Part shown: in pieces, positions 14,148-20,065 of the stretch
How the letters are laid out: the number at the start of each line of letters is the position of its first letter
Position numbering within the stretch: position 1 is the stretch's first letter
NCBI GenBank assembly: GCA_964624165.1
Contig: CAZUWG010000014.1
Location: 1-20,563 of the forward strand
DNA: 20,563 bases
Direction of reading: 5' to 3'
From: OLB19 sp964624165
GTDB lineage: Bacteria > Patescibacteriota > Minisyncoccia > Phycocordibacterales > UBA918
The notes under the pieces: model-generated
Database searches by the model: none
What the model saw: the letters and a program-made list of their open reading frames with translations, nothing else
Told to the model about the DNA's origin: nothing
Program-made: the position numbers and the translations under genes

Positions 14148-14747
14148 ATGATAATCCTCGATATTGAAGCCTCAGGAACTGAGTATCTAAAGCATTCCAT
14201 TGTCTCTTTAGGAGCACTTGATTTTGATAATCCCGACAACCGCCTCTATCTCGAATGTCGGGTATGGGAAGGGGCGCATATCATGGACGGGGCGTTGGCG
14301 GTCAATGGCTTTACTGAGGGCGAAATTACCGACCAAAACAAAATGACCGAAGCCGAGCTCATCCGAAATTTCATCAGTTGGGCTAGTAGTATTAAGGATC
14401 ACACTCTCGCCGGTCAAAATATTTCTTTTGATCGAGATTTTGTAAAAGCGGCCTGCGAGCGGGCGGGGGAGGTGTTTCCTTTTGCGTATCGCACCATCGA
14501 CACCCATACACTTGCCTACATGCACATGGTGAAACGGGGTCTTACGCCGCCTTTTGATGAGGAGCATCATCGTACCGCGCTCAATCTAGACGCAGTCCTT
14601 TCGTACTGTGGCATAAAGGAAGAACCGCGCCCTCATAACGCACTCACGGGCGCTCTTTGCCACGCGGAAGTGGCGGCGCGCCTCCTGTATGATAAAAAAC
14701 TACTTCCTGAATTCACAGATGTGCCGATTCCTTGGCACGTTACGTAG
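14148..14747 (+). CDS. DEDDh-type 3'-5' exonuclease, last catalytic Asp replaced
   Basis: A 199-residue protein of the DnaQ/RNase T exonuclease superfamily. Exo I is present as LDIEASG (Asp5, Glu7), and Exo II as GQNISFDRDF with Asp95. Exo III should read HxAxxD; here it is H163-N-A-L-T-G168, so the fourth metal-binding Asp is Gly. The rest of that helix (ALCHAEVAARLL) looks normal. The protein may be inactive, may use another residue, or may belong to a subfamily with a changed site. Whether it acts on DNA or RNA cannot be told. The start is fixed by a -10 element ending 6 bases upstream. The LOG gene follows 44 bases later with its own -10. Confidence 0.85.
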   Translation: MIILDIEASGTEYLKHSIVSLGALDFDNPDNRLYLECRVWEGAHIMDGALAVNGFTEGEITDQNKMTEAELIRNFISWASSIKDHTLAGQNISFDRDFVKAACERAGEVFPFAYRTIDTHTLAYMHMVKRGLTPPFDEEHHRTALNLDAVLSYCGIKEEPRPHNALTGALCHAEVAARLLYDKKLLPEFTDVPIPWHVT

Positions 14748-14754
14748 CACACAA

Positions 14755-14763
14755 TGCTACAAT
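14755..14763 (+). promoter_or_regulatory. extended -10 promoter of the LOG-pgi-ROK operon
   Basis: TGC-TACAAT; hexamer 14758-14763, 28 bases before the ATG at 14792. The short leader holds a three-codon reading frame (ATG AAA ATC TGA, 14780-14791) whose stop directly touches the LOG start. Confidence 0.55.
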
Positions 14764-14791
14764 GAGAGCATACGAATAAATGAAAATCTGA

Positions 14792-15499
14792 ATGTTCTCT
14801 AAAAAACTAAAACAACACAAAGAAAGCCCTTACAAAACATCCGATGAAGCACATGCCGACGCGGTACAAGCGTGGCGCACGATGCGTATCACGGCCGAAT
14901 TTGTAAAAGGTTTTCAAGCAATCCGTGAGGTTGGCTTGGCGGCCACTTTTTTTGGTAGTGCGCGTACTTCGCCAGATAATAAATACTACCAAGCCGCCGA
15001 AGAGCTTGCTTTTAAGCTTTCTAAAAAAGGCTACGCTATCATTACCGGCGGCGGCGGCGGTATCATGGAAGCTGCAAATGTCGGGGCTTATCGCGCAGAA
15101 GGGCAGTCGATCGGCTTCAATATCAAGCTGCCTTTTGAACAAAAGCTCAATCCATATACGACCGCCTCTCTTACCTTTGATTTCTTTTTTGCGCGCAAGG
15201 TCACACTCTCTCTCGGCAGTGAAGTGTATGTTTATTTCCCGGGTGGATTTGGGACGCTCGACGAAATGTTTGAAATAGTCACACTCATCCAGACTAAAAA
15301 AATTGAACCCTTGCCAGTCGTGCTTTTTGGGCATGAATACTGGGATCCTTTAGTGTCATATTTCAAAACTGATTTGTTTGAAAAGTATGCAACCATTAGC
15401 CTTGAGGATATGGAACTCTACACCGTAGTCGATGATGTTGACGAGGCGGTGAAATTTATCGAAAAACACGTCAACAAAAAACATCTTCGTCAATACTAA
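14792..15499 (+). CDS. LOG-family nucleoside monophosphate phosphoribohydrolase-like protein
   Basis: A 235-residue cytoplasmic protein of the LOG (lysine decarboxylase-like, TIGR00730-type) family. Characterised members release the free base from cytokinin riboside or related nucleoside 5'-monophosphates. The two signature motifs are GGGGGIMEAAN at 86-96 and PGGFGTLDE at 150-158. GSARTSP at 55-61 fits the phosphate-binding start of the Rossmann fold. About 35 extra residues at the N-terminus (KQHKESPYKTSDEAHADAV) resemble the longer bacterial form. The name 'lysine decarboxylase' used in older annotations is wrong for this family. It is the first gene of an operon with pgi and the ROK kinase; the link to sugar metabolism is unexplained. 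Confidence 0.9.
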   Translation: MFSKKLKQHKESPYKTSDEAHADAVQAWRTMRITAEFVKGFQAIREVGLAATFFGSARTSPDNKYYQAAEELAFKLSKKGYAIITGGGGGIMEAANVGAYRAEGQSIGFNIKLPFEQKLNPYTTASLTFDFFFARKVTLSLGSEVYVYFPGGFGTLDEMFEIVTLIQTKKIEPLPVVLFGHEYWDPLVSYFKTDLFEKYATISLEDMELYTVVDDVDEAVKFIEKHVNKKHLRQY

Positions 15500-15504
15500 T
15501 CAGT

Positions 15505-16767
15505 ATGCAAATCACTCACTACAATCCACTTATTTCGACCAAACAACTCCGCGAGCACAAAGCAGCTCTTGAGCCTTTTTTACTGGAGCTGCAGACGCTT
15601 CGCGAGCGGGGGGATATGAAGTCGCCATACAGCGCACTTTGGCAATGGCAGGATGAAAAAATGCTCCACGAAGTGACGGCACTGGTGGGTGCTCTTAAAA
15701 AGCCAAAACACGTAGTGCTAGTCGGAATTGGCGGCTCTTCTCTTGGTACCGAAGCTGTGCATGCACTACTTGATAACGAGCAGACTGCGCAGCTTCATAT
15801 CCTTGATACCCTCGCACCACATGAGACAAAAGCAGTCTTTTCGTATCTTGAAAAGGTAAAGAAAGTGGAAGATATAGTAATTTGCGTCGTCAGCAAGTCG
15901 GGCAAGACGACTGAGACATTACTCAATGCAGAAGTGGTGCTGGCACATTTTGTAGAGCGGTTTGGTAAAGAAATATTTTCGCAAACCATTTTTATTTCCA
16001 CCAACAAAGCGCCGTTGAAGAAAGCTGCCAAAAAGCTCAAGGCGCATCACATCGCTATGCCGGAGGTGGTCTCTGGACGCTTTTCGGCTATGACACCAGC
16101 GGGGCTTGTGCCACTTGCACTCCTTGGTCACGATATTGACGCACTTTTAGAAGGGTTTCAAGATGCGAGTAATGAGCGCTATCTTGAAGTGGCGGCTGAT
16201 CAGGCGACTTTTCACTTTGCTCATCAGCAGGAGGCGCCCGGCACGCTCCAGCTTTTTGTCTTTGATACGCGCCTTGTGCGCTTTGCAAAGTGGTATCGCC
16301 AGCTCTTTGCGGAAAGTCTCGGTAAGGAAAAAACCAAGAAAGGTAAAAAATTCACTGGCCAGGTGCTCGTGCCTACTGTAGTGAGTGCGGTGGAGCTCCA
16401 CTCGACAGCGCAGATGTACTTTAGCAAGGTCGGCAAGACGTATACTGAGTTTTTTAATTTTGATGAGCAGATTTGTGATTATTCGATTGGCAAGAAAGTA
16501 CTTCTTTCACCAGTGAAAGAAATATCGCTCGAAGCCGCTCGCCGCGCCCTAGGAGCCGGCACACTCGATGCCGCAGCAGCCGCAAAATTGCCCTACGTGG
16601 AGTATTTTGCTGATGAGCCACTCCCATACTCCATAGGGCTCCTTATGGGCCTTAAAATGCACACAGTGCTTTGTCTGGCGTCTTTGATGGCGGTCGACCC
16701 CTTTAATCAGCCGGCTATAGAGTCATACAAAAAGCTGGCTGCAGCACACCTGGCTAAGAAAAAATAA
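15505..16767 (+). CDS. pgi: glucose-6-phosphate isomerase
   Basis: A 420-residue isomerase that interconverts glucose 6-phosphate and fructose 6-phosphate. The sugar-phosphate site shows in VLVGIGGSSLGTEAV (71-85) and VVSKSGKTTETLL (128-140), and the region VVSGRFSAMTPAGLVPLAL (188-206) matches the family signature. The catalytic Glu is probably Glu270 in QLFAESLGKE. The proton-transfer His is near His299 (ELHSTAQ), and the Lys of ESYKK (406-410) closes the site. The length fits the shorter bacterial/archaeal form. It starts 5 bases after the LOG stop, without a Shine-Dalgarno, and the kinase gene follows after 1 base. Isomerase and kinase together would feed glucose into glycolysis or nucleotide-sugar synthesis. 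Confidence 0.95.
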   Translation: MQITHYNPLISTKQLREHKAALEPFLLELQTLRERGDMKSPYSALWQWQDEKMLHEVTALVGALKKPKHVVLVGIGGSSLGTEAVHALLDNEQTAQLHILDTLAPHETKAVFSYLEKVKKVEDIVICVVSKSGKTTETLLNAEVVLAHFVERFGKEIFSQTIFISTNKAPLKKAAKKLKAHHIAMPEVVSGRFSAMTPAGLVPLALLGHDIDALLEGFQDASNERYLEVAADQATFHFAHQQEAPGTLQLFVFDTRLVRFAKWYRQLFAESLGKEKTKKGKKFTGQVLVPTVVSAVELHSTAQMYFSKVGKTYTEFFNFDEQICDYSIGKKVLLSPVKEISLEAARRALGAGTLDAAAAAKLPYVEYFADEPLPYSIGLLMGLKMHTVLCLASLMAVDPFNQPAIESYKKLAAAHLAKKK

Positions 16768-16768
16768 T

Positions 16769-17617
16769 ATGTACATACTTTTTGATATCGGAGGCACCAA
16801 TACTCGCGTCGCGCTGACGGAAGATTTGGCGACAATCATTGATGTCAAAAAATTTAAAACACCCACCACCTTCAATGAAGGTGTGCGCCTAATCACTGAA
16901 GCCGCTAAAGCGCTGCTCGATGGGAAAAAAGTCATCGCACTTGCCGGTGGTATGCGCGGTACGCTCGATGGAGAAAAGACAATGCTCGTCCATGACGCTG
17001 GCGGCGACCTCGCCAAGTGGGAAGAGGCACCGCTAGGGGAGAAGCTTGGTAAGGCGTTTAAGGCTCCGGTGTATCTTGAAAACGACGCGGCGATTGCAGG
17101 GATGGGAGAAGCTACGTACGGAGCAGGGGAAGGGTCTGAGATTGTGGTTTACCTGACTGTGAGTACAGGTGTCGGAGGCGCCAAGATCGAAAATGGCAAG
17201 ATTGACAGTTACCGCTACGGCTTTGAGCCTGGGCACCAAGTCTTGGATGTTGATAAGACAATTCTCGGAGAGGATGAAGAGCCGACGCTCGAAAATCTCG
17301 TCTCAGGCAGCGCACTCACTCGCCGCATGGGAGTGAAGCCGTATAACATTCCGCAAGAAGATCAGATATGGAAGCAGCTTGCAGAATACCTCGCTGATGG
17401 ACTGCGCAACACTATTCTCTACTGGTCTCCTGATGTGATCGTGCTCGGTGGCTCGATGATTCTTGGTGATCCTAAGATCAGGATTGATGATATTCGCGTC
17501 GCGGCTGCCGATATTTTGGGCGATGTCATGCCGCTTCCGGATATTGTCACCGCCGACTTAGGTGACGAGGCCGGCCTCTATGGTGCAATGGCACTCTTGA
17601 AGCAGACGCAGGGGTAA
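16769..17617 (+). CDS. ROK-family sugar kinase (glucokinase-like), no zinc motif
   Basis: A 282-residue kinase of the ROK family, likely phosphorylating glucose or a related hexose with ATP. The phosphate motif is FDIGGTNTRVAL at 5-16. The catalytic Asp is Asp106 in LENDAAIAG, and STGVGGAKIENGKI (132-145) is the second phosphate region. EPGHQ at 153-157 keeps the sugar-binding Glu and His. The CxCGxxGCxE zinc motif that normally follows is absent: the segment reads ILGEDEEPTLENLVSGSAL. Related non-zinc ROK proteins exist, so activity is still likely. The position one base after pgi supports a glucokinase role. The gene ends at a strong hairpin. Confidence 0.88.
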   Translation: MYILFDIGGTNTRVALTEDLATIIDVKKFKTPTTFNEGVRLITEAAKALLDGKKVIALAGGMRGTLDGEKTMLVHDAGGDLAKWEEAPLGEKLGKAFKAPVYLENDAAIAGMGEATYGAGEGSEIVVYLTVSTGVGGAKIENGKIDSYRYGFEPGHQVLDVDKTILGEDEEPTLENLVSGSALTRRMGVKPYNIPQEDQIWKQLAEYLADGLRNTILYWSPDVIVLGGSMILGDPKIRIDDIRVAAADILGDVMPLPDIVTADLGDEAGLYGAMALLKQTQG

Positions 17618-17629
17618 TATATATATTCA

Positions 17630-17670
17630 AGAGAAAGCAGGGCGGGCCTTCGGCCCGCCCTGCTTTCTCT
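17630..17670 (+). terminator. terminator of the LOG-pgi-ROK operon
   Basis: A perfect 19-bp stem (17630-17648 with 17652-17670), loop TTC. Its centre, 17641-17659, is identical over 19 bases to that of the hairpin at 12829-12847. The right arm is pyrimidine-rich, and its last base belongs to the next promoter. Confidence 0.88.
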
Positions 17671-17678
17671 GTTATACT
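17670..17678 (+). promoter_or_regulatory. extended -10 promoter of the first glycosyltransferase
   Basis: TGT-TATACT; hexamer 17673-17678 ends 6 bases before the ATG at 17685. Any -35 box would have to lie inside the terminator hairpin. Confidence 0.65.
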
Positions 17679-17684
17679 TGAGGT

Positions 17685-18506
17685 ATGGAAAAGACTCCGT
17701 ATGTGACAGTGCTCATGCCGTGCTACAACGACGCCGCATATATTACAAAAGCTATAGAAAGCCTGCTCACACAGTCGCGACCACCGGAAGCGATCATTGT
17801 GCTTGACGACGCCTCCACTGATGATTCTTGGCACATATTACAACAGCTCGATGCACAACACCCGACACTACTTATTGCTCGCAATGCACAAAATATAGGC
17901 ACCGTAAAAACGCGCAATAAGCTATTTGACCTGGTTCCTTCCAATACTACTTATGTCGCGCTGCTCGATAGTGATGACAGAGCTTTGCCTTCGCGCTTGA
18001 AGGCGCAGGTGAAGTACCTTGAAGAGCATCCTTTTGTCACAGGCATAAATAGTGACATTGAGATTATTAATCATCAAGGTGAGGTCATCGGTACAAAATC
18101 GCATAAACTGAGTAAGGATATACGACGCTCTGCTATCAAATGGAACCCTTTTGCTCAGTCAGCTATGATGTTGCGCTGGAGCGAGTGGCAGAAGGTGGGG
18201 AAGTATGACGAGGCACTCAAGCGCGGAGAGGACTACGATATGTGGCTACGCTTGCTCAGTAAAGGACACTTGATTGATATTATTCACACGCCACTAACCC
18301 AGTTTCGAGTACACGAAGGCCAAGGAAAGTGGAAACAAAGTCAGCTTTCTATGCGTGAATATGCTCGTGTACGCGCACGCTTTCTCTTTAAACCCGGCTT
18401 CTTTTCTCTTAAGGCACTTGGTATCACTTGTTTGTATTATTTTGCGTCTCTGCTTCCCTCCAGCTTCGTGGTGTGGTGTTATACTCATTTGTATGTCAAA
18501 CGGTAG
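17685..18506 (+). CDS. glycosyltransferase family 2 protein
   Basis: A 273-residue GT-A-fold transferase that moves a sugar from a nucleotide sugar onto a glycan or lipid carrier at the inner face of the membrane. The nucleotide-binding start is VTVLMPCYNDAAYITKAIESL (7-27). VLDDASTDDS (39-48) and the metal-binding LLDSDD (93-98) follow, and the catalytic region is RGEDYDMWLRLL at 180-191. The C-terminal 50 residues include a hydrophobic helix (about 238-262), perhaps for membrane contact. Donor and acceptor cannot be told from sequence. The -10 element ending 6 bases upstream fixes the start. The next gene overlaps its last 14 bases and has its promoter inside this gene's 3' end. Confidence 0.92.
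   Translation: MEKTPYVTVLMPCYNDAAYITKAIESLLTQSRPPEAIIVLDDASTDDSWHILQQLDAQHPTLLIARNAQNIGTVKTRNKLFDLVPSNTTYVALLDSDDRALPSRLKAQVKYLEEHPFVTGINSDIEIINHQGEVIGTKSHKLSKDIRRSAIKWNPFAQSAMMLRWSEWQKVGKYDEALKRGEDYDMWLRLLSKGHLIDIIHTPLTQFRVHEGQGKWKQSQLSMREYARVRARFLFKPGFFSLKALGITCLYYFASLLPSSFVVWCYTHLYVKR
18477..18485 (+). promoter_or_regulatory. extended -10 promoter of the second glycosyltransferase
   Basis: TGT-TATACT; hexamer 18480-18485, 7 bases before the ATG at 18493, located inside the coding end of the previous gene. Confidence 0.6.
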
Positions 18507-19281
18507 ACAAGAGTTGGAAATTCTAGTATGTACTATTGATGCAGGTATTGCTGATGTACGCCAAAAACTCTTGCCGCAGCTTGAGGGTGTCGCGGTGTTG
18601 ATTTCCCATCAATATACCGACAGCTCATTTTTAGATACTGGCGACTGGCCGCAAAATGTGCGCTACATTACTCTTGAAGGGAAAGGTCTTTCAAAAAATC
18701 GCAATTACGCACTGAGGCATGCTATAGGCGATATTGCGATTATTGCCGACGACGATGTGCAATATGTAGAAGGTTTTCAAGCAATAATACTGGCTGCGTA
18801 TAAAGAGCATCCTAAAGCAGCGGCTATTACTTTTCAAGCACAGGGAGCAGAGCGCTTCGAGCATGAATTTGAACACACTTGGCGCACGGTGGGGCAGGTG
18901 TCTTCTTGGATGATTACCTTTCGGCCGGATTGGGTACGAGAGAGAGGTTTGCTTTTTGATGAGCAGTTTGGACTGGGGGCTCAGTACCCGCAAGGCGAAG
19001 AAAATATTTTCTTGGCAGATATACGAAAAGCGCAAGGAAAGGTGCTTGCTTATCCTGGAGTGATAGTACGACACGCCGATTTGTCTTCTGGATATATTTT
19101 TACCCCAGAGCGCGTGACCGCCAAAATCGCGGCGGTACGCCGTATGTATGGGTGGCTCGCTGCGCTCGCCACCCTCACCACCTTCACATTTACTAAATAT
19201 AAGCATTATCACAAAACGTTGACAGTGTTCAGTTTTGTGAAATATGGATTAAAAGGGTTAATATTTTTTAATAGTCAATAG
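18493..19281 (+). CDS. GT2-like glycosyltransferase
   Basis: A 262-residue protein with a GT-A-like core. It starts MSNGRQELEILVCTIDAG. GLSKNRNYALRHA (65-77) is typical of a GT2 subgroup where a Lys/Arg-Asn pair precedes the metal site. AIIADDDVQY (82-91) is the DxD-type motif, and FGLGAQYPQGEENIFLADI (159-177) holds the likely catalytic Glu. The frame is open 46 codons further upstream, but those overlap the previous gene, and the TGT-TATACT element points to this start. The C-terminus is basic and aromatic (FTKYKHYHKTLTVFSFVKYG). The stop overlaps the stop of the convergent minus-strand gene by 14 bases. The substrate is unknown; it probably belongs to a surface-glycan set with its neighbours. 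Confidence 0.85.
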   Translation: MSNGRQELEILVCTIDAGIADVRQKLLPQLEGVAVLISHQYTDSSFLDTGDWPQNVRYITLEGKGLSKNRNYALRHAIGDIAIIADDDVQYVEGFQAIILAAYKEHPKAAAITFQAQGAERFEHEFEHTWRTVGQVSSWMITFRPDWVRERGLLFDEQFGLGAQYPQGEENIFLADIRKAQGKVLAYPGVIVRHADLSSGYIFTPERVTAKIAAVRRMYGWLAALATLTTFTFTKYKHYHKTLTVFSFVKYGLKGLIFFNSQ

Positions 19282-20020
19282 ATTTATATTTAATAATGTT
19301 TGCTAGGTTAGAGTTTTTACTAATTGCGAATACTGGTAGATTATGGCGTGCCATTTGAGACAATGCGTGTTGGTCAGCAACCAGATGTGCATTTAATTTT
19401 ACTTTAGGATCGTATGAATAAGTAATGTCATTTCCATATTTTACAAGGTCGTCAGCTTCAATGCCTATAACATATACTTCTTTAGCACCTGCCAGCAATG
19501 ATAAGAGAATCAATTGTACTCCTGTTGAAAAAAAATAATGCTGGTTATTTTTCTTTAATCTTTTTATATGTAAAAGTAACTTCGATATATTTATAATTTT
19601 GCGATGTAAAAAAATGGAGTGCGGATTTCTAATAAAAATATTTTCTTTTTTTACTATTTCTTTTCTGGGAAATTCATCAAGAAAAACACATTTAAAGTCG
19701 TTTTCATTCAAAATGCCAATAATTTTTGAGTTACCGTCTATAGCATAACCAGTCGTTGCGTATAGGGAAATATTTTCTTTTTTTGATAATAAAGTTGGGG
19801 AGAGGTTGCAGCAGGCAATTACAAAATCAGACGGCACTCTCTTTAGCGTGGCTGCAGAAGGTCCCGACCCAATGACAAGTATTTTTTTTCCACAAACAAT
19901 ATTTTGTAAATATTTTATGGCTTTTCTATCATTCCGGATGCTTTTAATTTGTACAATCAATGCCAAAAATACATATCCTTGGATTTTTAAATACTTATAA
20001 AATTTAGCAACGATTTCCAT
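19268..20020 (-). CDS. GT42 sialyltransferase-like / DUF115-like protein
   Basis: A 250-residue protein with a Rossmann-type start KKILVIGSGPSAATLKRVPSDF (45-66). From memory of Campylobacter CstII (GT42), several segments match in order: GSGPS to the nucleotide loop GNGPS; STGVQ (165-169) to the segment ITSGVYM; GIEADD (186-191) to GID; VKYGNDITYSYD (193-204) to the tyrosine-bearing loop; AHLVADQHAL (211-220) to the segment with the catalytic His (here His212); and ISKNSNLANII to CPNSLLANFI. Overall identity is low, and DUF115/MptE-like proteins share the fold, so sialyl transfer is not proven. A frame extension upstream to 20095 is rejected because TGC-TAGTAT ends exactly 7 bases before 20020. 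The gene is clearly AT-rich and lies among glycosyltransferases. Confidence 0.7.
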   Translation of the reverse strand: MEIVAKFYKYLKIQGYVFLALIVQIKSIRNDRKAIKYLQNIVCGKKILVIGSGPSAATLKRVPSDFVIACCNLSPTLLSKKENISLYATTGYAIDGNSKIIGILNENDFKCVFLDEFPRKEIVKKENIFIRNPHSIFLHRKIINISKLLLHIKRLKKNNQHYFFSTGVQLILLSLLAGAKEVYVIGIEADDLVKYGNDITYSYDPKVKLNAHLVADQHALSQMARHNLPVFAISKNSNLANIIKYKSIDY

Positions 20021-20027
20021 ATAGCTT

Positions 20028-20036
20028 ATACTAGCA
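20028..20036 (-). promoter_or_regulatory. extended -10 promoter of the GT42-like gene
   Basis: Minus strand TGC-TAGTAT; hexamer 20028-20033 ends 7 bases before the ATG at 20020. It faces the methyltransferase promoter 14 bases away. Confidence 0.6.
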
Positions 20037-20049
20037 ATAATTTTAAGTA

Positions 20050-20058
20050 TGCTAAAAT
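20050..20058 (+). promoter_or_regulatory. extended -10 promoter of the methyltransferase gene
   Basis: TGC-TAAAAT; hexamer 20053-20058 ends 7 bases before the ATG at 20066 and overlaps the alternative ATG at 20057, arguing against that earlier start. Confidence 0.6.
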
Positions 20059-20065
20059 GATTTTT

